Part shown: positions 53,336 to 62,757 of the stretch, piece by piece | Position numbering within the stretch: position 1 is the first letter of the stretch | Layout of the letters: every line of letters begins with the position of its first letter | Source: CAYNWT01 sp964485095 | Lineage (GTDB): Bacteria; Planctomycetota; Planctomycetia; Planctomycetales; Planctomycetaceae | DNA length: 64,000 bases | Assembly: GCA_964485095.1 (NCBI GenBank) | Contig: CAZAIB010000017.1 | Coordinates: 8,386-72,385 of the forward strand | Direction: 5' to 3' | The notes under the pieces: model-generated | Databases searched by the model: none | The model's input: only the letters and a program-made list of their open reading frames with translations | Told to the model about the DNA's origin: nothing | Translations under genes and position numbers: made by a program

Positions 53336-54193
53336 CTACTGGACCTGGAAGGTGACTTCTTCGAACGGTTGGATGACGACGAAACCGTTGCCGACGAATT
53401 CCATTTGGATTGACTCTCCGCTGCCGCGGCCGACGAAGGTCTTGAGTGAGATGTCTGTTTTGAAGTTCGGTGTAAGAGAACCGGACCAGGCGATGGTGGC
53501 GTTCGGGTCGGTGATGACGGGTTGGTCGGGTGTCACGATGAGTGTCATCGGATCGTAGTGGGAGGTGATGGCCACCATGCCGGTTCCTTCCAGCTTTACG
53601 TTGAACAATCCTCCGGCCATCATGGCGGTCATTTTTCTCATCATCTTGATGTCCCACTCAACGCCGTTTTCAAGGGCCAACAAATCGTTGCCGTTGACAA
53701 ACAGTGAGTCGCCATCGAGGTACAGAATCTGGATCTTCTTGCCAGAGTCGGCCAGGTACATCCGTCCGGAACCTTCGGCCTTCGTCAGCCGCATGCCTTC
53801 GCCGGTGACGGCCTTCTTAAGCAGTTTGCCAAGCCCCTTATCCAGCAACCCCTCGCGTTTGTATTTGATGTCGCCAACATGCGCGACCATGGCGCCGGTT
53901 TTGATCATGATGCTACCGTCCAGATTGACCTCCAGCATTCGAGGGCTTTCCATCTCGAACAGACCTTCGCCGCGATCTTTCTGCCGGCTTTGTTCGATGA
54001 ACTCTTCAATCGAGTAGCGGTTGTCGTCGGGCGAACTATCGTGGTCGATGGATGCACCGGGCAGCGGCGGTGGCGGGCCAGTCAGCGGAACCGCGATGGT
54101 TTCTGCGCAGCCGGGGCATTTAAGTCGCTTGCCTGCGTGTTCGTCTTTGGCCTGGAGAGTTTTTCCGCAGCTGCAAGTGACTCGAATTGGCAT
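53336..54193 (-). CDS. Zinc-ribbon + AIM24-domain protein
   Basis: The ATG at 54193 is chosen because it starts directly before a zinc-ribbon (CSCGKTLQAKDEHAGKRL, then CPGC), a typical planctomycete N-terminal module. The open frame continues 60 codons upstream without sense. 285 residues: ribbon (1-35), a proline-rich linker, then an AIM24-like beta-structured domain from about 80, with LFVNGNDLLAL and PDQPVITDPNATIAWSG. AIM24 relatives are widespread; their role is not settled, although membrane or stress functions are suggested. Confidence 0.8.
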   Translation of the reverse strand: MPIRVTCSCGKTLQAKDEHAGKRLKCPGCAETIAVPLTGPPPPLPGASIDHDSSPDDNRYSIEEFIEQSRQKDRGEGLFEMESPRMLEVNLDGSIMIKTGAMVAHVGDIKYKREGLLDKGLGKLLKKAVTGEGMRLTKAEGSGRMYLADSGKKIQILYLDGDSLFVNGNDLLALENGVEWDIKMMRKMTAMMAGGLFNVKLEGTGMVAITSHYDPMTLIVTPDQPVITDPNATIAWSGSLTPNFKTDISLKTFVGRGSGESIQMEFVGNGFVVIQPFEEVTFQVQ

Positions 54194-54250
54194 GTCCTGG
54201 ACCCTGATTGTGTATCTTGATGCGTACGTTGGTAGAGTGACCGATTCGCC

Positions 54251-54793
54251 GTGAGTTTCAATGCCGGTAAACAAATGAGTCACGTTCGGAACAGCGATAC
54301 GGATGATGGAGTCAATCCGTACGAACCTTTGGTGGATGTTGACGATACGGTTGCCGAGCAGCGAAGACAGCAAACGGCAACAGTTGCTGAGAGTGTGGCC
54401 CGGTCGCTACCTGTTGCGATCGTGTCGGCAGTTGGAACCGGTGCGCTCGCTTGGGCCTTTTTGACCACGGTGGGTGCTTCTTTCACACTGCCGGTCCGCG
54501 TCATGCTTATTTTCGGTCCAGCGTTGGCCGTCTCGCTGATTGCGGTGGGACGGGCGAGCAGGCACTTGGGTCGACGCAGCGGCGTTGTACTTTCCGCGAT
54601 CTCCAGTCTGATGGTCGGTGCTGTGCCAATTTTGGTGATTAAGCTCCTTCGGCTGCTTCGCGCTGCAGTCCTGGACGTTTCATTGACTCGGGAGTGGGGG
54701 ATATTTGCCGGCGCGTCTGGTGTGACGCTTTTGATTACCGTCCTGGCGGCTCTCGTGATGGGCAAGTCGGCGGCAGCTGCGGAAGAAGCGTAG
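54251..54793 (+). CDS. Hypothetical membrane protein, about 180 aa
   Basis: Starts at GTG 54251 or ATG 54275. A polar N-terminus with the NPYEP motif, common at the start of planctomycete membrane proteins, is followed by four hydrophobic segments (about 54-75, 81-101, 112-132, 148-170) and an alanine/glutamate tail. No enzymatic motif is visible. It is divergent from the AIM24 gene with a 57-base gap and lies 90 bases upstream of gatC. Function unknown. Confidence 0.7.
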   Translation: MSFNAGKQMSHVRNSDTDDGVNPYEPLVDVDDTVAEQRRQQTATVAESVARSLPVAIVSAVGTGALAWAFLTTVGASFTLPVRVMLIFGPALAVSLIAVGRASRHLGRRSGVVLSAISSLMVGAVPILVIKLLRLLRAAVLDVSLTREWGIFAGASGVTLLITVLAALVMGKSAAAAEEA

Positions 54794-54883
54794 AAGTTTG
54801 CGAGCGATGCGAGTTGTGTTCAGGCTTCTGTCGCTGTCGGCGCGCGCCTAGTATACCGCGGTTGGAAGAACTGGGGGTGCGGT

Positions 54884-55183
54884 ATGGCTCATGAGATTAC
54901 TAAGGAAGAAGTTCAGCAGGTCGCGAAACTTGCGCGGCTGAAACTGGATGATTCTGAACTCAGCGACCTGGCGAATCAGATGTCGCGCGTGCTTGGGTAC
55001 GTGGCGGTCCTGGACGAACTTGATACGTCTGACGTGGAGCCGTTGGTGCAGGCGGTGGAGACGACCAACGCGTTCCGAAAAGATGAAGTCGCGGAATCGT
55101 TGCCTCGCGAGAAGGCTTTGCAGAATGCTCCGGCGACGGACGGTGAGTGCTTCCTGGTGCCGGATATCCTGCAAAAAGGCTGA
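54884..55183 (+). CDS. gatC: Glu-tRNA(Gln)/Asp-tRNA(Asn) amidotransferase subunit C
   Basis: A 99-residue GatC, the small subunit that stabilises GatA within the GatCAB complex. The family signature ITKEEVQQVAKLARLKL-DDSEL is near the start and LREDEV-like FRKDEVAESL near residue 65. First gene of gatC-gatA-gatB. The complex amidates misacylated Glu-tRNA(Gln) and/or Asp-tRNA(Asn). 75 bases separate it from gatA. Confidence 0.93.
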   Translation: MAHEITKEEVQQVAKLARLKLDDSELSDLANQMSRVLGYVAVLDELDTSDVEPLVQAVETTNAFRKDEVAESLPREKALQNAPATDGECFLVPDILQKG

Positions 55184-55258
55184 TTTTCGGGCGAGTCGCT
55201 ATTACGCCTGACTGCGCCGCGATGCTTAGACGGGTTCCTTTCAAAGCTGAATAGGCTG

Positions 55259-56701
55259 ATGTCTGAATTACAGAAAACGACTCCCGAATTACTATCGCAG
55301 TTGCAGACTGGCGAGTGTTCCAGCGAGCAGTTGGTCCAGGATTGTCTGGATGAGATCGCTCGGGCGGACGGCAATGTAAACGCGTTTCTGCACGTCGATG
55401 GTGACGCCGCGCTTGAACAGGCGCGGGCTGTTGATGCTCGTCGAACGGCGGGAGAAAACGTGGGTGCGTTGGCCGGCTTGCCTGTGGCAGTTAAGGACAA
55501 CCTTTGCATGCTTGATGTGCCGACGACTTGCGGCAGTCGGATGCTGGAGACGTTTAAGCCGCCGTACGATGCGCATGTGGTTCAGCGATTGCGTGCGGCG
55601 GATGCGGTGGTTGTTGGGAAGACGAATCTGGACGAGTTCGCGATGGGTTCGTCGACGGAGAATTCGGCGTTCAAGGTGACGCGGAATCCGGTTGATACTG
55701 AGCGTTCGCCTGGCGGATCGAGCGGTGGTTCGGCGGCGGCGGTTGCGGCGAAGATGGTTCCATTGGCGATTGGCAGCGACACTGGTGGTTCTATTCGGCA
55801 GCCGGCGGCGTTTTGTGGCGTGGTGGGTTTGAAGCCGACTTATGGCCGAGTGTCGCGGTATGGGCTGGTGGCGTTTGCGAGTTCGCTGGATCAGATTGGT
55901 CCGCTGGCGAACGATGTGCACGGTGCGGCGTGTTTGCTGGAAGCGATTGCCGGGCACGATGAGCGGGATTCGACCAGCGTTGATGAACCGGTTCCGTCTT
56001 ATGTGAATGCGCTGGACGAACCATTGTCCGAGTTGCGGATTGGTGTGGCGAAAGAGCATTTGGGAGAAGGGCTTAGCGATTCGGTTCGGAGTGCGTTCGA
56101 AAAATCGCTGGATGCGTACCGCAAATTGGGGGCGAAGGTAGAGGAGATTTCGCTGCCGCATTCGAAGTACTGCGTTGCCGCGTACTACCTGATCGCTCCG
56201 TCTGAAGCGTCCAGCAATTTGGCTCGCTACGACGGCGTGCACTACGGAACGCGAGCGGAGGACTACGATGACCTGGTGGATTTGTACGCGACGAGTCGGG
56301 CTGAAGGGTTTGGCAGTGAGGTCAAGCGGCGCATCATGCTGGGGACGTATGCGTTGTCCGAAGGTTACAGCGAGCAGTTCTACACGAAGGCGTTGAAGGT
56401 GCGGCGGTTGATTCGTGAAGACTACGACAAGGCGTTCGCGAATGTTGATGTTGTGGCGTCGCCAGTGACGCCCACGACGGCGTTTAAGATTGGCGAATTG
56501 GTGGATGATCCGCTGGCGATGTACTTAAACGACATCTACACAATTAGTGCGAATTTGGCGGGTTTGCCTGCGATTTCGGTTCCTGCTAGAAGTGATTCGG
56601 CAGGCTTGCCGATTGGGTTCCAGCTGACTGGCAAAGCGTTTGATGAGGGCCGGTTGTTGCGGGTAGCACGGATGCTGGAACGCGAAACGGAAGGTCGGTG
56701 A
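55259..56701 (+). CDS. gatA: Glu-tRNA(Gln)/Asp-tRNA(Asn) amidotransferase subunit A
   Basis: A 480-residue amidase subunit that releases ammonia from glutamine. The Ser-cisSer-Lys catalytic site is visible: the lysine in PVAVKDN (about 77) and the serines in RSPGGSSGGSAAAVAA and SDTGGSIRQPAAF. The C-terminal region has SPVTPTTAFKIGE and NLAGLPAISVPA. It overlaps the gatB region as GTGA. Normal length. Confidence 0.96.
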   Translation: MSELQKTTPELLSQLQTGECSSEQLVQDCLDEIARADGNVNAFLHVDGDAALEQARAVDARRTAGENVGALAGLPVAVKDNLCMLDVPTTCGSRMLETFKPPYDAHVVQRLRAADAVVVGKTNLDEFAMGSSTENSAFKVTRNPVDTERSPGGSSGGSAAAVAAKMVPLAIGSDTGGSIRQPAAFCGVVGLKPTYGRVSRYGLVAFASSLDQIGPLANDVHGAACLLEAIAGHDERDSTSVDEPVPSYVNALDEPLSELRIGVAKEHLGEGLSDSVRSAFEKSLDAYRKLGAKVEEISLPHSKYCVAAYYLIAPSEASSNLARYDGVHYGTRAEDYDDLVDLYATSRAEGFGSEVKRRIMLGTYALSEGYSEQFYTKALKVRRLIREDYDKAFANVDVVASPVTPTTAFKIGELVDDPLAMYLNDIYTISANLAGLPAISVPARSDSAGLPIGFQLTGKAFDEGRLLRVARMLERETEGR

Positions 56702-56706
56702 TCACC

Positions 56707-58185
56707 ATGAAGTACGAAACGATCATTGGCCTGGAAGTTCATGTTCAACTGCTGACCAACAGCAAACTGTTTTGCGATTGCGCGAATAAGTTCAATCCTG
56801 ACAATCCCAATGTGCAGACATGCCCGGTGTGTCTGGGGTTGCCCGGCGCGCTGCCGGTGATGAACCGGCATGCGTTTGATCTTTCGGTTCGGACCGCTTT
56901 GGCGCTCAACTGTGAGATTGCGACGTTTACGAAGTGGGATCGCAAGCAGTACTTCTATCCGGACCTGCCGAAGGCGTATCAGATTAGTCAGTTTGACTTG
57001 CCGTTTAGCAGCGCGGGTTGGTTGGACGTGCAGGTAGACGACGAGACCGCCACGAAAGTTCGCATCATCCGCGCGCATCTGGAAGAAGATGCCGGGAAGA
57101 ACATGCACGACGAAACCGGGCAGGGTGGTGGGAGCCGCGTTGACTTGAACCGGACGGGAACGCCGTTGCTTGAGATTGTGAGTGAGCCGGACATTCGATC
57201 TGCCGTTGAGGCGCGACGGTATTTGGAAGAGTTGCGGTTGTTGTTGAGTTCGATTGCTGTTTCGGATTGCAACATGCAGGAAGGCAGTCTGCGCTGCGAT
57301 GCGAACGTGAACCTGCATGTTCACACGGGCGAGGGCGACCCGATCGCGACGCCGATTGTCGAGATCAAGAACATGAACAGCTTTAGCAATGTCGAGCTGG
57401 CCATCGACCACGAAGTCGCGCGACAGATTGCTGAGTGGGAAGAGACGGGGGCGAAGCTGGGCGAGGTTCCGAAACAGACGCGTGGCTGGGATGCCGAACG
57501 CGGTGTCACGTTCGCTCAGCGAGGCAAAGAAGATGCGGCGGACTACCGGTACTTCCCGGATCCGGATTTGGTTCCCGTCACGATGACGGCTGAGGAGATA
57601 GATGGGTTCCGTTCGGAATTGGGAGAGCTGCCGGCGGCAAAGCGACGGCGGTATCAGGAAACGCTTGGCTTGTCGGCGTACGATGCCAAGGTCGTTGTGG
57701 ATCGGGGCGCGGAGTTCGCGAACTATTTTGACGGCGTTGCGAAGGTCTGTGGTGAGGGCAAGTTGGCGGCCAACTGGACGACGCAGGAGGTTCTGAGAGA
57801 ACTTAACGAGCGGTCGATATCGGTTGGTGAGTTCTCCATCGGAGCAGATGTTCTGGGAACGTTGCTGTTGCGGGTTCGAGACGAGAAGGTCACAACCAGT
57901 AGTGCTCGCAAGGTGTTTTCTGTTTTGCTGTCGAAAGCGGAGGTCGTTCCGGCTGACGTGGACAGTGTTATTGAAGAGCTTGGGCTTGAGGTGGTGTCGG
58001 ATCCTGGCCAGTTGAAAGTGATAATTGATTCCGTGATTGCGGCGAATCCCGGGCCGGCGGCGGATTTCAAGGGCGGCAAGCAGGCTGCGGTTGGTCCGAT
58101 GATCGGTCAGGTCATGAAGCAGTTGGGTGGTGCTGATCCGAAGACTGTGCGGGCGATGTTGGTGGCGGCATTGTCTGAAAGCTAA
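56707..58185 (+). CDS. gatB: Glu-tRNA(Gln)/Asp-tRNA(Asn) amidotransferase subunit B
   Basis: A 492-residue GatB from ATG 56707 (MKYETIIGLEVHVQL); a GTG at 56698 overlaps the gatA stop and is an alternative start. GatB binds the misacylated tRNA and activates it with ATP. Landmarks: CPVCLGLPGALPV, DLPKAYQISQFD, VDLNRTGTPLLEIVSEPD, EGSLRCDANV and KNMNSF. The C-terminal YqeY-like domain has the usual helical pattern. Last gene of the run. Confidence 0.96.
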   Translation: MKYETIIGLEVHVQLLTNSKLFCDCANKFNPDNPNVQTCPVCLGLPGALPVMNRHAFDLSVRTALALNCEIATFTKWDRKQYFYPDLPKAYQISQFDLPFSSAGWLDVQVDDETATKVRIIRAHLEEDAGKNMHDETGQGGGSRVDLNRTGTPLLEIVSEPDIRSAVEARRYLEELRLLLSSIAVSDCNMQEGSLRCDANVNLHVHTGEGDPIATPIVEIKNMNSFSNVELAIDHEVARQIAEWEETGAKLGEVPKQTRGWDAERGVTFAQRGKEDAADYRYFPDPDLVPVTMTAEEIDGFRSELGELPAAKRRRYQETLGLSAYDAKVVVDRGAEFANYFDGVAKVCGEGKLAANWTTQEVLRELNERSISVGEFSIGADVLGTLLLRVRDEKVTTSSARKVFSVLLSKAEVVPADVDSVIEELGLEVVSDPGQLKVIIDSVIAANPGPAADFKGGKQAAVGPMIGQVMKQLGGADPKTVRAMLVAALSES

Positions 58186-58270
58186 CCCAAAGTCGCTGCT
58201 TGTTGTGTGAGCGTGATCTCGGTCGTACACTATCCGGTTCTGCTCACGACCTCATGAATCGTGTTTTGTG

Positions 58271-59419
58271 ATGTCTAACTACTCTTGTGTTCAGTTCTTG
58301 AACGACCTCTCGCCTGTTGCAGCCCGCGTGTCAATTAGCCCGAAACTTCTCATTCGTCCTTCCAGACAGTATTTCTTCGCCGCATGTGCGTGTGCGTTGA
58401 TTGCTGGCGGCCCGGTTCTCGGGCAGGATTCAGGTCCCGACAAATCGTCACAGGACGGTACCCAGGAAACACAGGGAAAGGCGAAGCCCAAGCCGAAGAG
58501 TGAGTCAAAACCTCCGGTTAAGGGTGAACAGGAGAAGAAGGTTGGCGAGCCGGCAGCGAAGCCAGATGGAACCAAGCAAGCGACCGAGCCAGCAAAGGAT
58601 GTGGACGGGAAGAAGCCGGAGCCCAAACCGGTTGCGAACCCAAAGCTACCAAAGCCCGTCAATCTGCTGGCCGACTTCGGGAAGACCTGGACGCTGTTCG
58701 CAGCTGAAGAGGGTGTGAAGGTCCAGGAGGTTTGGCAGGTGAAGGACGAAGGGACTCTTCTAGTCTGTACGGGTAAGCCGAAGGGCTATCTGCGAACAGT
58801 GGGAGCTTATGCCGATTATCGCCTGACTTTCGAGTTTCGATATCCGATGGATCCGAACGGCAACAGCGGCGTTTTGTTGCACGGTGATGGCAAAGACAAG
58901 ATCTGGCCTGACGGAGTACAGATTCAGCTGCACCGCCCGACGGCGGGTAGCATTTTGCCGTCAGGAAATCGCAAGACACGTTTCCGTGTGATGGCGGGCC
59001 TTGAGTTGCAGCCTAAGACATGGAACCGTTGTGCTATTGAGGTTCGCAAAGACCGCGTCGAAGTGACAATCAATGGTCTCTCGGTTGGACCATTGCAGTA
59101 TTGCGACCCCGCCAAGGGGTTCATTGCTCTGCAGGCAGAAGGATCGGAAGTTCATTTCCGTAATCTCATGCTTCAGCAGTTCACCCCTGAACCGACTAAG
59201 GTGGCCCCGCCGGCAACGACCGTTGCAAAGCAAGAACCGGAAAGTGCTCAGCCGCCGGCACCTGCTGCAAAGGACGCTGGCACTGAGGCGACTCCTCCAC
59301 CACCCGCGACTCCGCCCGTAAAAGAGGGGGGGACTCCAGATGGGCAGAAGAAGGTTGACGATGCCGGCAAAGGTTCCGCGGCAGAGGAGAAGGGGACGGG
59401 CGGGTCTGTCGGGAGCTGA
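58271..59419 (+). CDS. Secreted DUF1080 (3-keto-disaccharide hydrolase) protein
   Basis: A 382-residue exported protein; the ATG at 58271 is used, although the signal peptide looks internal (FFAACACALIAGGPVLGQ), so a later start is possible. A Lys/Pro/Glu-rich low-complexity linker (about 55-125) precedes one DUF1080 domain: WQVKDEGTLLVCTGKPKGYL, YRLTFEFRYP, NSGVLLHGDG, GVQIQLHRP and FIALQAEGSEVHFRN. A second disordered Pro/Ala/Glu-rich tail ends the protein. DUF1080 members include 3-keto-disaccharide hydrolases and are greatly expanded in planctomycetes. Confidence 0.85.
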   Translation: MSNYSCVQFLNDLSPVAARVSISPKLLIRPSRQYFFAACACALIAGGPVLGQDSGPDKSSQDGTQETQGKAKPKPKSESKPPVKGEQEKKVGEPAAKPDGTKQATEPAKDVDGKKPEPKPVANPKLPKPVNLLADFGKTWTLFAAEEGVKVQEVWQVKDEGTLLVCTGKPKGYLRTVGAYADYRLTFEFRYPMDPNGNSGVLLHGDGKDKIWPDGVQIQLHRPTAGSILPSGNRKTRFRVMAGLELQPKTWNRCAIEVRKDRVEVTINGLSVGPLQYCDPAKGFIALQAEGSEVHFRNLMLQQFTPEPTKVAPPATTVAKQEPESAQPPAPAAKDAGTEATPPPPATPPVKEGGTPDGQKKVDDAGKGSAAEEKGTGGSVGS

Positions 59420-59445
59420 GCTTCTTGCTGGCCGTAGTGCGAAAG

Positions 59446-59488
59446 CCTCTGATGTGAAATCAAGGGGCGGACAGGATGTCCAGTCTAC
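59446..59488. repeat. Stop-codon-adjacent hairpin repeat, copy 2
   Basis: Resembles 40105-40148 over about 43 bases: TGATGT-(G/A)AAATCA, then GGGGCGGA, a GG-N2-TG-N-CC block and CTAC. It ends 3 bases before the stop of the minus-strand universal stress gene. The hairpin here is weaker than in copy 1 because of two changes. Confidence 0.5.
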
Positions 59489-59490
59489 TT

Positions 59491-59913
59491 CTACTCAGCG
59501 TCAGAGCGACGCAGGACCAGCACGGAACATTCAGCGTGCCGGATGACGCGTTCGGCGACGCTGCCGAGGACGAGTCGTTTCACACCGTGGTATCCGTGTG
59601 ATGGGATCACAATCAGGTCGGCTCGAACGCTTTTGGCGTATTCGGCGATCTCAAGGCCAGGGGTGCCGACCAGGACTTCCAGAGTGGTGACATCAAAGGG
59701 CTTAGTGAGTTCTTCCAGTTTTCCGCGTGTGGTCGTGCGTCGATCGCCCTCCGTGACGTCATCAACGCTGACCCCGGGAGTGATCTTCGAAAGCGGGAAA
59801 AGCACATGGACGCAATGGATCTCGCCGCCAAATGTGCTTGCGGCTTCGAGAGCCCCTTTGGATTCGCCGGAGAAATCGACTGGGACAACGATCCTGTTGG
59901 ATTTAAAGCTCAT
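59491..59913 (-). CDS. Universal stress protein UspA family
   Basis: A single-domain 140-residue Usp. It starts NRIVVPVDFSGESKGAL and ends with the ATP-binding signature PSHGYHGVKRLVLGSVAERVI (G-x2-G-x9-G-S/A type), then AECSVLVLR. This supports nucleotide binding, unlike the tandem protein at 15535. Stand-alone gene; its role in stress is inferred from the family. The 269 bases downstream of its start (59914-60182), up to the symporter gene, show no gene. Confidence 0.9.
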   Translation of the reverse strand: MSFKSNRIVVPVDFSGESKGALEAASTFGGEIHCVHVLFPLSKITPGVSVDDVTEGDRRTTTRGKLEELTKPFDVTTLEVLVGTPGLEIAEYAKSVRADLIVIPSHGYHGVKRLVLGSVAERVIRHAECSVLVLRRSDAE

Positions 59914-60182
59914 GCCGTCACTTTACTGTGCTTCGGGCTCCAGCGACACCGACGATGTGATCCGCCGAGTGGTTCAATTGCGTCAGCACTGTAGCGGGGT
60001 TACGTGACCTGCCTAACTTCCGGGTGACGCCTGGAGCCACCGCTACCACTTGCGCAGAACGTGTTCTGAGCATGGGTTGATCGCGGTTGCTCGGCGAGTG
60101 GGTTTCCGCCGGTGGAATCTGTGGGTATTCTGGGCCAACACGACTCTACTTGCTGCTCGAATTGCCCAGGGACCCCTGAAAC

Positions 60183-61904
60183 ATGCCGACCATTCATCTT
60201 TGTCACATTCCACTTCGCGCCTTGTGCGTGGCTCTGTTTGCCATAGCCGTTTGCACGCAGCCCGTATTTGCTCAGACGGACGGGAACGCTCCTCAAACAG
60301 GCGATTCTGCCGCAACGGAATCGCCCGAGCCTGGTTCTGCTGACCCTGCCGCAGCAGATGCGTCTGGCGAAGAAACACAAAGCCTCGACCAGAAGATCGA
60401 CAAGGCCTTCGGCAATGCAACGGGTTGGTATGTTAGTGGGATCTTTGCCGGCGTCCCGATCATGAAAGATGTGACCGTTCCATGGGTGCTTTTTCCTCTG
60501 GTCTTTGGAGCCATCTTCTTCACGTTGTATTTTGGGTTCCCGAACCTCAGGCACTTTGGAACCGCGATCAACATTGTCCGAGGAAAGTACGAGGATCTCG
60601 AAGAGGGCGGTAGCACAACAATTTCTGAAGAGAGTGTTTCCAGCGTCGATGGTGACAATCCGGATACAATTCGAATTGAAGGGCACGATGGTGAGGTCTC
60701 TCACTTCCAGGCGTTAACGGCTGCGTTGTCGGGAACCGTTGGACTGGGAAATATTGCAGGCGTGGCCATTGCACTTTCGTTGGGTGGCCCTGGAGCAACA
60801 CTTTGGATGATCATCTGTGGTTTGCTTGGGATGTCATCCAAGTTCGTAGAGTGCACACTGGGTGTGGCCTATCGGGAAGTCGATGACAAGGGAGTCGTCT
60901 TTGGCGGCCCGATGTACTACCTGAGTAAAGGGTTGAAAGAGAGAGGATTTGGACCTCTCGGAAAAGTCCTGGCCTTCTTGTTCGCGATCATGTGCGTCGG
61001 TGGTTCGTTCGGCGGCGGTAACATGTTCCAGGCCAATCAGGCGTTTCAGCTGTTCGCTCACCAGACAGGCGTCGGTGCAGGTTCTGGTTGGTTGTTTGGT
61101 CTGGTCATGGCTGTTCTGGTTGGAATCGTCATCATCGGTGGGATCAAGAGTATCGCGAATGTTACAGACAAGATTGTTCCCCTGATGGTGGGCGTCTATG
61201 TCGCAGCCTCGATCCTGGTCCTGGTCCTCAACGCCTCATTGATTCCGAAAGCCATCATGGCGATCATTGATGGCGCGTTTGCTCCAGCTGCCATTGGTGG
61301 CGGAATTGTGGGGGTACTCGTTCAGGGATTCCAACGAGCGGCGTTCTCAAACGAGGCCGGGATCGGATCTGCATCCATCGCCCACTCAGCAGTAAAAACC
61401 AGGCACTCTGCAAGCGAAGGTCTTGTCGCGCTGCTTGAGCCCTTCATTGATACCGTTGTTGTTTGCACGATGACGGCATTGGTGGTGGTTATCAGCAACT
61501 TCGACGGTGACGTGATGACCTATGGGAAAAAGGTTGGTGATAATGCCCAGGCCGTCGTCGCGACATCGGGGGCGTTTGCTGAAACCATTTCCTGGTTCCC
61601 ATGGGTGTTGATGATTGCGGTCACATTGTTCGCCTTCAGCACCATGATCTCATGGTCGTACTATGGTTATCAGGCTTGGTCGTACCTGTTCGGCAGAAGC
61701 AAGACTCAGGAGTACGTCTACAAAGCGATCTTTTGTGTTTTCGTTGTGATTGGGTCCGCCGCGAGCCTGGGATCGGTCATCGATTTCTCTGACGCAATGA
61801 TCTTCTCGATGCTTGTGCCGAACATGATTGGTCTATTCTTCCTTGCTCCACGGGTGAAGGAAGAACTTCGAAAGTACATTTCTGCGATCAAGAACTCGAA
61901 ATAG
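60183..61904 (+). CDS. Amino acid carrier, alanine/glycine:Na+ symporter (AGCS) family
   Basis: A 573-residue transporter. It begins with a cleavable-looking signal sequence (to about 30), then a Thr/Glu/Ala-rich stretch and one helix before the AGCS core. Family text: ALSGTVGLGNIAGVAIALSLGGPGA, MSSKFVECTLGVAYRE, GGPMYYLSKGL, AFSNEAGIGSASIAHSA, and STMISWSYYGYQAW near the end. The long polar N-terminal extension is unusual for the family. Imports alanine or glycine driven by sodium, consistent with the NQR sodium pump. Confidence 0.9.
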   Translation: MPTIHLCHIPLRALCVALFAIAVCTQPVFAQTDGNAPQTGDSAATESPEPGSADPAAADASGEETQSLDQKIDKAFGNATGWYVSGIFAGVPIMKDVTVPWVLFPLVFGAIFFTLYFGFPNLRHFGTAINIVRGKYEDLEEGGSTTISEESVSSVDGDNPDTIRIEGHDGEVSHFQALTAALSGTVGLGNIAGVAIALSLGGPGATLWMIICGLLGMSSKFVECTLGVAYREVDDKGVVFGGPMYYLSKGLKERGFGPLGKVLAFLFAIMCVGGSFGGGNMFQANQAFQLFAHQTGVGAGSGWLFGLVMAVLVGIVIIGGIKSIANVTDKIVPLMVGVYVAASILVLVLNASLIPKAIMAIIDGAFAPAAIGGGIVGVLVQGFQRAAFSNEAGIGSASIAHSAVKTRHSASEGLVALLEPFIDTVVVCTMTALVVVISNFDGDVMTYGKKVGDNAQAVVATSGAFAETISWFPWVLMIAVTLFAFSTMISWSYYGYQAWSYLFGRSKTQEYVYKAIFCVFVVIGSAASLGSVIDFSDAMIFSMLVPNMIGLFFLAPRVKEELRKYISAIKNSK

Positions 61905-61998
61905 CACTCGGTTCCGCGATGAAAACGGTGTCTTGGTAGCAGGCGACAGGAGGTTTCGGCTATAGCCTTTGACATTCTCGCATTTTTGACAGCGATTG

Positions 61999-62026
61999 TT
62001 GTCGAAACTGTACTTTCAGCTATGAT
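61999..62026 (+). promoter_or_regulatory. Candidate promoter of the SufR-like gene
   Basis: TATGAT (62021-62026) with TTGTCG (61999-62004) 16 bases upstream. If used, transcription would begin close to the start codon (62030-62033), giving a leaderless mRNA. A GAAA-N6-TTTC inverted motif (62004-62017) lies between the two hexamers and could be an autoregulatory site; speculative. Confidence 0.25.
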
Positions 62027-62032
62027 CGTGTG

Positions 62033-62659
62033 ATGCGTGTGAAGATTGAAGATCGAGACCAGCAGTTCGTGCGAACCCTCCAAGGGCTCGGGCCGGTGTC
62101 CGTTAGTGAACTGTGCGATGAGCTTGGCGTAACGGCGACCTCGATTCGCCAGCGTCTCGCTCGTCTTCAGGCAAGCGGTTTGGTGGCGAGAGAGAAGGAG
62201 GCTCACGGACGTGGGCGTCCTATCCATCGCTATCGCGTTACGGAATCGGGGCTGAGGGAGTTAGGAAGTAACTACGCTGACTTAGCAGTGTTGTTGTGGT
62301 CGGAGGTCTCTGCGATTCAGCACGAACCCACTCGCGAGCAGGTGTTCGCTAGCATTCGCAGCAAATTGGTGGCTCGGTTCGGTGGAGCCGGAAGTGATGG
62401 TTCGCTGGGCGATCGGGTGCAGAAGCTGGCTGGTTCATTGGAGTCGGCCGGGTTGGATGTCGGTATCGGCGGCGAGGACTTACTGCCGGTTTTGAAAGGG
62501 CACTCTTGCCCGTATCCGGACATCTCGTCCCAGGACGATTCCATCTGTCAGCTGGAAAGAGAAGTGTTCGCGGAAGTATTGGGAGCCGACGTAGAACTGA
62601 CGGCGCGGTGTGTCGATGGGCATTCCTGCTGTGAGTTTTCCGTCTCTGAGAAACAATAG
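62033..62659 (+). CDS. SufR-like transcriptional regulator
   Basis: A 208-residue regulator (GTG 62030 is an alternative start). The winged helix-turn-helix (about 22-60) has VSELCDELGVTATSIRQRL and the basic GRGRPIHRY wing. The C-terminal part contains a cysteine set, CPYPD... with C159 and C172 (C-x12-C), then C193, C199 and C200, of the type that holds an iron-sulfur cluster in SufR repressors. Gene context agrees: sufC lies downstream, with nuoB between. It probably senses Fe-S status and controls the suf genes. Confidence 0.85.
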   Translation: MRVKIEDRDQQFVRTLQGLGPVSVSELCDELGVTATSIRQRLARLQASGLVAREKEAHGRGRPIHRYRVTESGLRELGSNYADLAVLLWSEVSAIQHEPTREQVFASIRSKLVARFGGAGSDGSLGDRVQKLAGSLESAGLDVGIGGEDLLPVLKGHSCPYPDISSQDDSICQLEREVFAEVLGADVELTARCVDGHSCCEFSVSEKQ

Positions 62660-62757
62660 ACGAAGTCATTTAGCGGCGTTTGCAAAGGGATTTGCGACTG
62701 GTACAGTGCCCGGCGGTTGCTGTAACAGAAGTTGTAGACATAGGTTGAGGCAAATAA

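Noticed and set aside
53336..54373. 60-residue N-terminal extension of the AIM24 protein
   Set aside because: The zinc ribbon starts right after the ATG at 54193 and the upstream part has no sensible composition.
56536..58230. A 564-codon open frame on the minus strand opposite gatB
   Set aside because: It lies wholly opposite a strongly conserved gatB, its product is Arg/Gln/Leu-rich nonsense with no recognisable domain, and long antisense frames are expected from this codon usage.
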